Shown: positions 49,801 to 62,484, counted from the stretch's first letter. The stretch is DNA of 64,000 nucleotides from Otis tarda (GCA_026413225.1 CM048575.1:2384001-2448000), one strand, 5' to 3'. The notes: generated by a model from the sequence alone, not told the origin. Numbers and translations are program-made.

Positions 49801-52800
49801 GAATACCGTATATTTAGATTGTGGTGCAGATATTTTTCATGATCCGGGGCCAACAGGAACAAAACGTTAACTTGACTCTTCTCAACAAGTTGATTCAAAT
49901 TTTAACTCTTGTAAAGTCAGCTTCTCTGTAGAAAAAGAAAAGAATAGAAAAGAGGGATGTTTCTAAACAATATAAAAAAAAATTAAACCTATGTGGCTCC
50001 TGCTGCCAGCATTAAAGGCCACTTGACAGTAGATGGAGTGTTAAATACTTCTAATAATCTGTAGTGTTCTATTAATTGTTCTGTTTTAATTTTTTTTTAT
50101 TTTTTAAATCTCATAGTTCTCTGACCAGATAATTAACATTGAGTATTACCTCAAATGCAAACATTGCAGGCCAAAAATGGGGAGTTACTTGTGTATGAAA
50201 CACTTCAGGTTAATCAAGTTTTTAACTGTTATGCTTTGTGACTTGTGACTACCCTAAGTATGTGACCTCAATGTTTCATTAACACTTCTTTTTTGCATTT
50301 ATTGCCTACTGCTTTTTAAAACTGCTATTGAAGTGGAACTGTAAGGGAAGTGTTAAAACCTGATTCCCGGGAACTCCATGTGCTGTTTCATTCCAGTAAT
50401 ACCGTGATCAGAAGGTATGTTGGCTATGTGTGAGTGCGGGATTTCTCCCCATTTAGGGCTGGGATTCTCACAGTTATTGGATCGAATGGACCCTTCTTGG
50501 GATGCCAGTCTTTGCTGGCGTGTATGTATGTGCTCCTGGACTTGTCCGAGCCCCAGTGGTTGTCCTCGTTCCTCACCATCCTCTTTGGCTCCAGTCTCTG
50601 TATTCACATTGGGAAGGAGGTTGCCGGGAAGGGGTTGCAGAAGTGGGGAGGAAAAGGATGTAGGAGGGTTTTCTGGGATTCCTGCCATTGTGTGCGCTCC
50701 CCTTGCAAGTCTGAGAAATGGACTCCTACCTAACACTGTCCTGGGACAGATGGGACACTGGAGTTTGGTGACTTTAAATAAGGACTTTATCTCAACTGTC
50801 ACCACCAGGCAGCAACAGGCACTTTTTAATGGTTAAGAAGGATGCTGCTCCTAAAAAAATAAGCACACACAGCTTAGGATGTCCTAACATCCCCCTAACA
50901 TCTCCTGTGTGCCTAACCTGGCATGAGATATGAGATGTAGGAAGTTAATTTAACTTTTCAAGTCAATTAGAGTATTCTGCAGCCTCCTCTTTAGTAAAAC
51001 CTCATTGGCCCACCCCTCCAGCACATGGAGGTTACCGGGGTGCACATCCTTCCATGTGAGTCGGCAGTGGGACTTGATTTGCACCCTTGATTCTTGTTTT
51101 CAGCTGGGTTTCTTCCCTTGCTTGGCCCCGCTGTGCTCCTGTGCAGGAAGAGTAGCATCGCCTCATGCAGAGGTGCGGGGCTGAGATGCGGTGCCCGCAT
51201 CGGTGCAGGGGCTGGGAGCCCACTCACCCAGCGGGGCTCTGCTGCAGCAGCCATCGTGCAGCGCTTTGCTCTTTTGCTCAGAGATTTGCAAGTGCACTTC
51301 AATCTCCTACGCCCTCACCTCAACTTGTCTCAAGGGAAGAGATGAAAACTACCTTTCCTGGGCATGTCACATAACTAAAAGTATTCGTGGAAAATAAATT
51401 TCCTTTTCCCCATGGAGCATCTGTCACAAGATTTCAATGCTCTTTTTTCAAATTAGGGTAACTTTTTTATGCCATTGGTCAAGCTTTTTGCTTTCTGCTC
51501 ACGTCTCTTTAAATACAACTCCAGCTTGCCTCTTACAAAGTCAAACAAATTGGCAGATGTTCATTCCTCCTCTTTCTCCCCTCCAGCCCATCCTGCTCCA
51601 TGTGATTGCAATGCTCGGCTGGGAGCCTCAGGCTCATCCCAGGGGGCTGTAAAGATCACACCAATATCGCAATTAATTTTGTGAAGTTTATATTTGCAAA
51701 GTTTTCTCCCTCCATTTCTTGGAGTATGGGTTCTACTACTTCAAATAGAGACATATTCCCCTTTAGGTCACCAACCACGCTTTGAGGAATCAATGCTAAG
51801 GAATAAGCATGGCTTAAGTACTTGGCTCCTTTTTTTCCCCCCTGTTGCAGTATAAACTGAAATTAGAACTTTCCTCACATTGAATAATATGTTAATTTTA
51901 AAGGCTATTTTGTTCTTTTATCAAAACGGTAATTTCAGAGGAATCAGACTTGAACCAGCTGATTCATTTTTTTCTGATTTCAGTGTGGGATGAATAGTCC
52001 CGGATATTGAAGTAACACACTACCATGGGTAGCAGTCATTCTGAGAGCAGTTTCTCGCCAAAGCAGTCCAGTCCTTACCAGGAAATATCAATAACAGTAC
52101 AGAAAATAGACTTTTTTTTTTTTTTTTTGATGAGCCAGCCACTTTTCTCTGGTGAAGTTGCTGTGTTGTGGCACTCAGGGTGTAAAATAAACAGCTGCCA
52201 TCCTGGAGGCAGCATAAGGCGAGTGAACTCTGTTGCAATGACTTTTGGTCACAGGGTTTGACGTGTCTTGGTAACCTAGAAAGGAAAGGCTCCTTTAGCT
52301 AGTTTCCTAGGAGTCAGATTTTGCTTTCACTGTATATTTATCAAATCTGTTCTCTGGCTGGGAAGCTGAACAAGTCTCTGTCTCTGTTTCTGGCAGTCAG
52401 CTTGGCAGAGTGCTCAGTGCTGCTGCTGAGGTTCCCACCCGTTCCCCATCCCAGAGAAGGGCTTTGGTTTTGTCCAGCATCACTTGGGTCTCCTAAGCGA
52501 AGACACAGCAGCAGCAGCAGTTCAACGGGTTTGTTAGATATTTTGGCAAATCAGTTGAGCTGCTCGTAGGAAACCTCAGTGCATGCTTCTGCTCTTTGTG
52601 GAGCTAGTTTTGCATTTATCTCATCTGTGAACATTATAAAAGATGCAATTCCCAATGTAAGTGAAACTCAGGTGCTTTCCTCTAAATCCGTTTTGAGGCA
52701 AACAGAAAGCAGTAATTTCTCTCAAGGAAATTTAAAGCACCAAATTAATGACTTTGTAAGTCTGCAGGGACTTGTGCTGGGCTAGACTCAAGGGACACCA

Positions 52801-53106
52801 GCTCTACCTAGGGAACAGCAAACTGTAATCTCCTGCTGCCCTTCCATCAATCATGTTCTGGAAGGGTTGTTCCCAGTAAAAACGCTTCCTTTTGGTTCAA
52901 GCTCAGGTATTACTTTTTGGGAGACCCAGACTGGATAGATGAAATAAGAATTTTTGCTGTGGGTAAGCTGAATTTTGCAGCTGCTTATGAACTACTCTAG
53001 CAAAGACTGAGCAACTCTGGCCTGAAGGAGAGCCTGTCTTGATGTAAATGGAAGTAAAAGCAATCACATCACCCTTGGTTCTTCTCTGCAATGTTGGGAC
53101 AGTTTT
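46851..53106. other. Unassigned stretch, no gene recognised
   Basis: 47.1-48.4 kb and 49.8-50.4 kb are AT-rich, low-repeat and gene-desert-like; 48.4-49.5 kb and 50.4-51.3 kb are GC-richer, with overlapping domain-less frames. Simple runs are an ATT run near 48477-48488, a T17 run at 52112-52128 and (CAG)5 at about 52508-52522. AATAAA sites occur (for example about 47172) but without a gene to serve. Confidence 0.5.
52112..52128. repeat. T17 homopolymer
   Basis: Seventeen consecutive T bases. No adjacent element suggests it is a reverse-complemented poly(A) tail, so it is taken as a simple run. Confidence 0.9.
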
Positions 53107-53637
53107 CATAGAATCATAGAATCACAGAAGGGTTAGGGTGGGAAGGGACGCTCAAGGGTCATCCAGTCCAACCCCCCTGCCAGGAGCAGGGACATCTCCA
53201 ACCAGATCAGGTTGCTCACAGCCACGGCCAACCTGGCCTGGAATGTTTCCAGGGATGGGGCATCCACCGCCTCTCTGGGCAGCCTGGGACAGTGTGACAC
53301 CACCCTCAGCGTAAAACATTTTTTCCTAATATCTGATCTGAATCTCCCTCCCTCTATTTTAAAACCATTACCCCTCATCCTGTCACAACAGGCCCTGCTG
53401 AAGAGTCTCTCCCCACCTTTCCTGCAGCCCCCTTTGGGCACTGGGAGCCGCCCTCAGGTCTCCCCGGAGCCTCCTCTTCTCCAGGCTGAACAGCCCCAGC
53501 TCTCTCAGCCTGGCCTCACAGCAGAGCTGCTCCAGCCCTCTCAGCATCTGCGTGGCCTCCTCTGGACTCGCCCCAACAGCTCCATGTCCTTCTGATGTTG
53601 GGGGCTCCGAGCTGGACGCAGTGCTGCAGGTGGGAGT
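53107..53637 (-). mobile_element. CR1 LINE, 5'-truncated, minus strand
   Basis: The plus strand begins with the reverse-complemented tail (CATAGAATCATAGAATCACAGAAGG), then the 3' UTR (CATCCAGTCCAACCCCCCTGC) and the end of ORF2. The minus frame at 53133-53441 reads the C-terminal ORF2 region (for example [19 protein letters not shown]). The match stops near 53637, next to a 14-bp palindrome. It is truncated and inactive. Confidence 0.95.
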
Positions 53638-53639
53638 GT

Positions 53640-53653
53640 CTTCTTATAAGAAG
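53640..53653. repeat. Perfect 14-bp palindrome at the CR1 breakpoint
   Basis: CTTCTTATAAGAAG is self-complementary over all 14 bases and sits within a few bases of the point where CR1 similarity ends. Its relation to the insertion is unknown. Confidence 0.85.
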
Positions 53654-56105
53654 TCTTTCCCTGAGCAGAAACAGCATGTGCCTCCAGGGAAAAGAGTGAA
53701 AGTGTATGGTGTGGGATACACAGGTGTTGTATTACAGAGGAACAAAAAATACCATTTCGGTGTGAGTTTGACCTCCTTCTTAAATAAAAGAAATTGCAAG
53801 TGTTATAGGAGTGGGCAGCAGCCTTCTTAATATACTCCTAGAAACCAGTGAGGTGACAGCACAGCATATGCCCCAAGTATCGAAACATGCTGTACTTCAG
53901 TTTTCACCAATTTCTTTCCAGAGACACAGAAGTTAAACGTATCCCTTACCTCGAATGACCTTTGCGGGAGGCTGAATCATTTGCATTTTGATGCACTGGC
54001 ATTTTCTAAACCAAAGAGACACAAGAATTTTTATCACCTCCAACAACTGTGTTGCCAGGGGCAACGCTCACAAATCTGCTTACCGGCATCCATCTCTGCA
54101 TGCAGCAGAGGGCGGTGTTTGTGTGTGAAAAATGCATATTTATAGAACAATTATCAACTCTCTCTTGAACCTTGGGCAAGATTTGGGGTCCGAGACTATC
54201 GTTGCTAATAGCCATGGCAACAGTATCAATCAAATGCACATGTTAATCTGTTTGCAAATTCCCTTGCGTCTGACTGTGTGTTACTGGGAAAGTGCTGGTC
54301 GTGTATTTTAACTTATACTGGATAATCCCTGTCCCAAAGGACTTATGATTTAAAAATATACATCCTGATGCATCGCTGCTGTTTTCCTTGATAACACAGC
54401 CTTCCTGGCTCCAGCCCCTAAGGATACTGCCTGCCCTGTTCTGAAAGGAAAACCACACAAGGAAAAACAGCCCATTAAATATCTGCTCTGGCTGTTCAGG
54501 TGAGAAAACCAAAGCCCAGTAGAACTCTTGACATCCATTTCCTTAGCTGAACTTTTGCAATGCAGGCCATCCGGCTTCAACTTTGCACTAGACTGTGCTC
54601 TGTTCATGCTGCTGATGGCTTTCTATTGGCATAGACAGAAAAGTTATTTAATTTTTGGTGTCCATTTTAAAGTGAGCATGACACAGCCACGCTGTGTTTT
54701 GAGAGAATCCCTGAGTCCTGCACTGGCTCTTGCTAACCTCTGGGGAGACTTTTAGGGCATTTTGTCTGGTCTTTCACTTCCACCGTCATTATACAGATGA
54801 GGGTGATGCTTCCGGCTGTTTTCGGGCATTTCTTGTGGAGGAAAGAGGAGCGATGCCCACCGAGGGTCGCTGGGCACTGTGGCAGCTCACTGCCCGTGGA
54901 TGTTTCTCTGTCAGAGTCTGCTGGGAGCTTGGGAAGGGAGGTAGAAGCCAGACTGTTAAATTTTATGTTTCTGCATTGAAAAGGAAACTCTCTGACAAAT
55001 CAGACAAGAAAATGACATGTTGCAAGAAATAGTGAAGCTGCTGGTAGGCTGGTGGTGTCCCTATTTAACTTCTTATTTAACTTCTTAGCACTTTTTTTTT
55101 TTTTTTTGGCTTGGATTTGTAAAAGGAAAAAAAATTATCCTGCTTCTTCCAGAGGAAAACAGCAGGAGTGAGCTGCCCTGCAGACAGACGCTCGGTGCAA
55201 ATCTCCCGCTGTCACAGAGTCACTTCGGGCTATGTTTTATGGAGACTTAATTACACGAAATCTCTTATTAAGAGGAGAGGCTCAACCTCCACCTGATACC
55301 TTGCTTTCAGACCGTGCTGCAGCTGGGGAATTGATCGTAGCTGATGTATGGGAACTTCTCTGGCTTCTGTGGCGTTATTTTGGTACAGACCCTGCCCCTG
55401 TTACAGACCCGTATCTATGCGATGGGTCCCTGAGAGCAGGACCGGAGCTCAAAGAGGTTTTGCCTTGTGGCTACGTGCAGCAAACTCGGTAGTTAGCTGT
55501 GACCTACAACAGCAAGGTGAGCTCAATATCTATTTTTTGTTGAGTAAACATCTCAAATAACTTCATTATGTTAAGTAGGAACTCTTACAGTTATGTGGTG
55601 TTTTGGTTTTAAATAAACTTACTTGAATGACAGGGTAGAAGGTGGTGGGGTGATAAAAAGACTGCCAGGAAAACCAAAACCTTCTTAGAATAAGGAGGGG
55701 AAAGACTGTGAGGGAGAAGAGACAATAAAACCAGTAGCTAAAGCACTGCATGGTCTATAAATAGCAATAAAGTCAGATTGGGGAGTCAGGTACCAAATGG
55801 ACTTTCACTGCCACTGACAATTAACCTCTGGCTACAGAAGGAACTTTGTGATGGACCAAACAAGGCTTCCCCAACTATAAATACACAATGACTTACAGGC
55901 TGCAGAGTCCAAACCAGCATGGTTTGGCTGTCCGGACGTTAGGTGTCAACGCAGCCTCCGAGGCAGGAGTCTGTGCTTTTTATTCTGGTACCGTCTGGGT
56001 TCTGAAAGAAGGGAAGAGAACCTCAGCACCATGGCCGTCGGAGCCTGAAGAGGTAAAAGTAGGTCTGGTGTCAGTAAAAGCTGCTGAAAGCAAAGATGGG
56101 CCCTG
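53654..56105. other. Unassigned stretch, no gene recognised
   Basis: No exon or RNA gene is recognised. A 12-bp duplication (ATTTAACTTCTT twice, about 55064-55087) is followed by a T16 run at 55092-55107. Confidence 0.5.
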
Positions 56106-56110
56106 CTCTC
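56106..56110. repeat. Target-site duplication, left copy
   Basis: CTCTC lies directly before the LTR end (TGTGATGG) and equals the five bases directly after the other LTR end at 56738-56742. Confidence 0.8.
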
Positions 56111-56737
56111 TGTGATGGTTTAGCCTGAATTACCACACAGTTTCTCGCTCACCCTCCCCTTCCCCAGTGGGATGGGGGAGAGAATTGGGAAGGAAGGAAA
56201 ACTCGTGGGTTGAGATGAAGGCAGTTTACTAAAATAGCAAAGGAAAACTACAATAATAACAGAATACAAGGATATTAAAATAGACAAAATGAACAATGTA
56301 GGTTTTCTCACCACCCAATGTCCCAATGACCGACACAGCCCGTCCCGAGCAGCGATCACGGAAACGACACCGAGCGGCAAGCGAAGGAGCAAAAGGGAGC
56401 CAGCAAGGGAGAGGGAACGATGCCAGCGAACGAGGGAGGAAGATGGATGCCAGGAAGACAGATACTTGCCCTGGCCAACCCCCCCTTATATACTGAGCAT
56501 GACGTTTATGGCATGGAATACTCTCTCTGGCCAGTCTGGGTCAATTATTCTGTCTGTCTTTCTCCCAGCTTCCTGCATCTGCACATTAGCGAGACTTACA
56601 AAGCAAGACGGTGTCCTTGGTCTCATTCACAACAATTCGTATCATCAGGGTGTTTATCAACATTCTTCACACACGAAATCCAAAACACAGCAGCTACTGA
56701 GCAGAAAATTAACTCCATCCCTGCCAAAACCAGGACA
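56111..56737 (-). mobile_element. Complete solo LTR of an avian endogenous retrovirus
   Basis: This 627-bp LTR lies on the minus strand. Its 5' end reads TGTCCTGGTTTTGGCAGGGA and its 3' end reads AAACCATCACA, the TG...CA termini expected of retroviral LTRs. The core promoter is visible: CATGCTCAGTATATAA, with the TATA box on the minus strand at 56492-56486. The expected polyadenylation hexamer before CTGCC is degenerate (AGTAAA). Both ends are flanked by CTCTC, a 5-bp target duplication that fits ERVL-like insertion. No internal viral sequence remains, so recombination between two LTRs left a solo copy. A plus-strand frame of 260 codons across it is an antisense artefact. Confidence 0.92.
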
Positions 56738-56742
56738 CTCTC
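56738..56742. repeat. Target-site duplication, right copy
   Basis: CTCTC directly follows the LTR terminus CAGGACA and matches the left copy at 56106-56110 base for base. Confidence 0.8.
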
Positions 56743-56995
56743 TTTTCAGAAAGGTCTGCAAATGCAGGTGTATGTTGAGAGGGTCATGTTTTCTTGCTGG
56801 TCTGAATTTTATGCTGTTTTGGGGGAGATGGGAATGCAGTTCAGCCACTGATCTGAGTGAACAGATTGTTCTAATGGAGGTTCAGACTCCTGCATGGAAC
56901 AATCAAGGTGTGAGGGACATGGAGACGGTGAGGCACAAATTATTCCTGGATATTAAGAATTCCCCACATACAAACAGCATGTGGCATCCATTAGT

Positions 56996-57071
56996 AGGCG
57001 GTATTGGGTTGACGGTTGGATTGATGCTCTTAGAGGTCTTTTCCACCCGTAACAATTCTGTGATTCTATGA
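56996..57071 (+). mobile_element. Short CR1 3' end (about 75 bp)
   Basis: Only the last part of a CR1 is present: GGTTGGATTGATGCTCTTAGAGGTCTTTTCC, then the tail AACAATTCTGTGATTCTATGA. The 3' UTR type (CTTAGAGGTCTTTTCC) differs from that of the other plus-strand CR1 at 11.2 kb, so it is a different subfamily. It carries no coding sequence. Confidence 0.85.
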
Positions 57072-58312
57072 CCTAGTGTTACAACCACTTGAAGGTGCTC
57101 GTTGGTTTAATGGGGAGGTTTCCCAGGATCAGGCTATGAGGTCACTCAGCATCATATGGTGGAGGGAAGCAACCTGCTCTGCCTTATCCACCCATCAGCA
57201 CTGCCATAGCAGACTGTGCACTGTAATATGTTGGTGGTTTTTTTTTTAAATAACTGCACTTGCAAGGAAGTTGTTTTATATATTGAGCCTTGATCTACTG
57301 TCAGGGACTTGGCCCTGGGGCACAATGACTGCAGGATCGGGCCACTGTCCTTGTTCCGGTCTCAGCCGAAGGCTGGTGAGACGTGTTTTTCCTCTAATGT
57401 GCTCTCAGCTCCCTGCATCCAAAGTGTGACTTCTGTGACACCATACTGAGAGGTGCATGCAGTAGTCCACAGAGGTCTATCCCCAGAGGAGAGATGTCTT
57501 TGAACTTTTCCCTAGCATCTTTTCTTCTCTCAGGGCACTTCTGTCGTGAAATGAGTAAGGAGCCATCAGCTGACAGCAAATTTTGCTGGTACATGTCGAA
57601 TGTGGCTGTATTCCCTAAGGGTGTCTGATGTTCCTTACCAGGAAAAAAAATAAAAAAAATCCTGGGTGGTTCTTGCTGTCTGTGAGAACAAACTTGGGCT
57701 GAATGATCTGAAACAAACAGTATTCCCATTTCTTACCGTGTTCATTTATTGGCTGCTTCTTTCTAAAACGCTTTTGAACAATTGAGGAAGTGATAACTGA
57801 TGCTTGGATTTCCCTCCTTACGGTCATACAGACTCCCACTAAGGTCATCAAGGGCTCCTCTCTTCTTTTTTTTCTAAAGCAAAGCGTAAAGTAATTTTAT
57901 TTAAGTGTAGTTACATATAGAAACTTAGGGCAAAATCATATAACAGCATAGTATGCATATTGAAAAAGGATATAAGTGTTACTGGAAACTCCCAGGGAAA
58001 AAACATTCATTAATTTTATAAGTCACAAGTGGCATATTTTATTAATGAATGTCATAATCTCTGAATAACTTATAGAAAATCTAAAACAGTTGCTACACTG
58101 CACAGCTGCTCCAGACACCGTGATTTCTTCCACCTTGCCAACACGTGATTGCGAAGGGGTATTTTAGAAATGACCAAACACCGCTTGTGCAAACTGGCAG
58201 AGGCTTTTGGTGAGAATTTTTAACCAAAGGGTCTTTAGTTTATGTAAATTAAACTGGAAATAATTTTGGATGCATCCTGTGGGCTTCCTTTTCTTATTGA
58301 ATGACTATGAAA
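57072..58312. other. Unassigned stretch, no gene recognised
   Basis: No exon, RNA gene or further repeat is recognised. The right half is AT-rich. Confidence 0.55.
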
Positions 58313-58928
58313 TAATCATAGAATCATAGAATCATAGAATGGTTAGGGTTGGAAGGGACCTTCAAAGGTCATCTGGTCCAACCCCCCTGCAAGGAGCAGG
58401 GACATCCCTGACTAGATCAGGTTGCTCAGAGCCTCATCCAGCCTGGCCTTGAACATCTCCAGGGATGGGGCTTCTAACACCTCTCTGGGCAACCTGTTCC
58501 AGTGTTCTATAACTCGCATCGTAAAAAATTTTTTCCTAATTTCCAATCTAAATCTACTCCCCACTATTTTAAAACCATTACTCCTTGTCCTATTGCAACA
58601 GGCCCTACTGAACAGCCTCTCCCCATCTTTCTTGTAGGCCCCCTTGAGGTACTGGAGGACCGCTCTCAGGTCTCCCCGGAGCCTCCTCTTCTCCAGGCTG
58701 AACAGCCCCAACTCTCTCAGCCTGTCCTCATAGGAGAGGTGCTCCAGCCCTCTCATCATCTGCATGGCCCTCCTCTGGACCTTCTCCAACTGGTCCATGT
58801 CCTTCTTGTGTTGGGGGCTCCAGAACTGGACACAGTACTCCAGGTGGGGTCTCACCAGGGCAGAGTAGAGGGGGAGAATCACCTCCCTCGACCTGCTGGC
58901 CACGCTCCTCTTGATGCAGCCCAGGATA
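58313..58928 (-). mobile_element. CR1 LINE, 5'-truncated, best-preserved copy
   Basis: The plus strand opens with three perfect reverse-complemented tail units (ATCATAGA), then CR1 3' UTR and ORF2 sequence. It breaks off at about 58928 inside ORF2. Of the CR1 copies in this window it has the most regular tail and the longest undamaged ORF2 remnant, which suggests it inserted later than the others. Confidence 0.96.
58412..58903 (-). pseudogene. C-terminal remnant of CR1 ORF2 (reverse transcriptase protein)
   Basis: This 163-codon minus-strand frame encodes the end of the CR1 ORF2 protein, which in complete elements carries an N-terminal endonuclease and a reverse transcriptase for target-primed reverse transcription. 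Recognisable short stretches are [20 protein letters not shown] near the start, [19 protein letters not shown] in the middle and RLPREVLEAP near the end. A complete ORF2 is several hundred residues longer, and the endonuclease and the catalytic palm region of the reverse transcriptase are absent. The frame has no own promoter or start; it is simply the surviving part of a 5'-truncated insert. Confidence 0.9.
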
Positions 58929-61465
58929 ATACAGGCTTCATCTTCAGGCTGATCTTCCTGAACTGTAGAGTGAAATATCTCCTACGTGGAGAGACAGGCT
59001 GAATAGGTTCAGTTCCATCGAGAGCAAGCTGCCAGGGCAAGAAGGTCTGCTCTCTGTAATTTTCAAGACTCTACTTCAAATCTGCCTGATATTTAATGGA
59101 TTCTAGCTGCTGGAGGTCTATAGGAGCCATTTCCCATGTGAGTTCCCCAGTGCCTGATGGGATGCACGTTCACGTCATTCCCATAAAAGGTCTCTCCCCC
59201 GAGGTGTTTGCCCATTTTGCACTGGAACGGGAGGAACACAATTCCCTCTACCCTCCACTCAACTGTTGCTGAATCAGTCAGTCAGTTTAAAAGCCATAAG
59301 GAAGGGAGAGCTGTGCAGACAGATGATCACACCGACTCCTTGTGCATCTGCCCGTTGACCTCTTAGGGAACAGTTTCTGCCATTATGCTAAAATACAGCT
59401 ACCACCAAAAAGATTCATGGAGAAGCAATGCAAAGATGATTTTAAAGTTACTTTTATCACCAGTATGTAAAACTTTGTTGATTTTATTGTTTTGTGTGAG
59501 GTTTTTTTTTTGTTTGGTTTGTTTTTTTTCCTTTAGTTTTCGATTGTTTATTTTGGTTTTTTTTAGATATATGTATTATAGGTAATTTCCGTTATCAGTT
59601 TGTACATGGTCAGTATAAGAAGGAATGCCCCGAGTGCCAGCCTCTGAAAGGAGAGATGGGCACTGAGCAGCTGTAAGAGGTGATACCTTTAAGGCTCAGT
59701 GGATGTCATTTAGGCCTCACAAGATACCTGTCAGTGAGGAACCCCTAATTTTGTTGTTAGTGGGATCAAATGACCAAACGTTATCACTGGAGTCACCCCA
59801 TAATCTTCTTTCTTTAAAAATATGCTACTGATTCATCCCATACACATGCTACCTCAGGTTGTAATAGTGCTTCAAAATCAAACGCTGATAATTTGGGAAT
59901 TAAAAGTTTCTGCTCTCTCTTGTAGATCTTGTGTATGAGCTTCTCCCTTTCCTCCTCTTCTAGGTACCATGTCACCACTCCAGGTCAGCACCGCTGCAAG
60001 AAGTTAATAAATCTCTCTTACAAGGCACTAACACTTTCCTGACTGATTTTTGAATGAAGTACTATATGTATAGAACATGTTAACCTTGAAGTTCAGCATC
60101 GACACCTCAGTATTTTCAGTCTCCTTGGGCAGTTTTCAGGGGCACTTTTCTTTCTTAAAAGGAAGAACACAAGCTCTCTGCAGGTAATAAGTTAATTGAT
60201 TAGTAGGGCAGGTAAAGAGAACATTATTATTTTTTTCTAAATAAATAAGGCCTTAAGATGTAAATGGTGATGTAATTATTTTTATGGTCTTGTTCGTTGT
60301 CCTTGAATTCTAGGAATTTGCTATATGGAGACATTTTGTCTAAAATTATGAGGGGTCAGAAGTTAATTCTAGCGCCTGGAAGGGGTGGTGTATTGGGAAA
60401 AACCTGAGAGATGCACAGTGTCATCCTGGTTCCTTCCGAACCCTGCTGACGCTGTCACATGAGATCCTCGTGCTGTGACCCTGCTTTGTGCTCCTGCACA
60501 GCAGGGATCTACCGCTCCTCTTGGGTCCAGCACCTCCTACATCAAAGCTGCTGTGCCCTCATCCTAGTCTTTCTGGGGGCTATAGAAGCTGAAACATTAA
60601 CAAACGAACAGAGCTTGCAGACCATGAGCCTGGCTTAGGGAAAGTAGAGCATTTTTAAATTAAAAAAAACCCAACTTTTGACACAACTTTGGGGTTTTCA
60701 GCTTTTTGGGGTCGCCATGGGTAGTCTCTTCCTACAGCTACATCCATGTCTTGTCCCACTGCATAACCAGGACAGCGGTGCACATACTTTTCCCACCAGG
60801 ATAGAAACTCAGAAAACTAATAAAGGCTGAGTCTTTTCTTACTTAAAAAAAAACCACACAAAACCCTGATTTTTAACACAGGTTGTTATGAAGGACAGAG
60901 CTTTAAGAAAGGTACAAGATGTAGTTTTCCAAAGCTTTCAGTGCCATGGTGTGAGCTGGTCACCTGAAGACCAAGCGATGGAGATAACGCCGTGTAGGAA
61001 TATCTTCTCGTTCTCAGCATAACCTGCAGGATTTGCCTGGTTTTGGTGAAGGCACCACTTGGTTATTTGTGAACAGCTTGTTCTTGGGTGATGTCAATCA
61101 GTGGTCGTCCCAGGTCACGAGTGAAGATTTCTAGTTTTTCCTGTGATTTTGTCAAGCAGTGTCTGTAGCCATTTGTTTTTTTTCTGGTCCTTCATCTGCC
61201 CCAAACCATCCTACAGCAGAAGCACAGAAAAGCACCCTGTTAGAGAAGGCTCCAGCACCCAGGCAGACACCAGCAGGTCTCATCACCTGCCATGTAGGTA
61301 TTGCTACCTGTGCCTCTTCTGTTCACGTCTTCTCTGGAAGTTTTGTGGAGCTATAAAAGTCATATAAGGTGGAGAAATGACATGTTTTCTGGTATAAATG
61401 TGTCAAATTGAAGCCAGGCTTAATTTTAACAGGTCAAAAAAATTCTTTGGGTAGGAAATAAGATT

Positions 61466-61496
<31 letters not shown>

Positions 61497-62484
61497 AAAC
61501 CTCATCAGTGAGATTTTAGAGGGATCCTCTAACAGGAGCAAGGGAAGGGAGAAATCTATGGCTGTGGCTGTAGGTGCCCATGATAGCAAAGTACCAGTCC
61601 TCATAGCCCAGGAAAGTCGCCTCAGGTCTTACAGCCAGAAAGAAACCATACTCCTTAAAGGGAGGCTTTTCTTGGCAGCTTGGTAGAAGCGGTGAATGTA
61701 CTGAGAAAACCCTGAGTGATTTATTTCTCTGGTAGTACTATTACTTTCTGTTTGAATCTAGAGAACAGTCCTCCTGCTGCTTGAGCTGCAATCTACCATC
61801 GTTAATAAATACACTGGTAAGCAAGTCAAGTGGCTGAATTCTCAGCTCCCCTTCAGAAGCTGCCCCGATTAGAATATCCATTTGGATAAATTGTGTTTTT
61901 ATGGTTAACCCACTGTGCTAAATATGAAACTGCATTAAGCTATTATACTCTTTGTAGCCACTAAATTGAATTACCTGGTGCATCTGTTTAGTAAACTGCA
62001 AAACCTGAAGAGTTTGCCAATCATTATTATTTATTTTGTGCATTTTAAATCTTTCCTTTGACTAATGCGTAAGCACTGTTGGGCTTTGGTTTACAGCAAT
62101 ATACCCCTCTGCATTTAAGCATAGTGGCAGAGTGCTGAAAATTGGATGTTAAGAAAATTGCCTTTTTAACTTTGCAGTGTGCAGGACCGTAATTCATTTG
62201 TACTCCATATGCTGTAGTGCCAGAAGATTTGGAACACTTTTTGTTTATATGAAAGATGATACATCTAAAATGGGTAAAAACTGCATTTCCAATTTTCATG
62301 CCTGTTCAGATCAATGTTGACAGCTTAACTTACATTGAATGATTTAATGCATTCCTCCACCTGCTAACCAAGAGAATGACTTGACCCTAAAAAATCTGTG
62401 CACATTGAAAAAACCTCTTTAAATCTCCTTCTGACTGACGAGGAAAGTGTGTTTCTCGTTACTGCTGTAGGGGCATGCTTGTAT
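58929..62484. other. Unassigned, AT-rich stretch, no gene recognised
   Basis: No coding exon or RNA gene is recognised. T-rich tracts lie at about 59500-59565 and 61464-61496. The section at about 61860-62040 is complex AT-rich text resembling a conserved non-coding element. Confidence 0.5.
61464..61496. repeat. T-rich homopolymer tract
   Basis: Three T runs separated by single C bases total 33 bases. No adjacent retroposon body is recognised. Confidence 0.85.

Noticed and set aside
56289-57071. Plus-strand frame of 260 codons
   Set aside because: It runs antisense through the solo LTR and into a CR1 tail, with no protein similarity.
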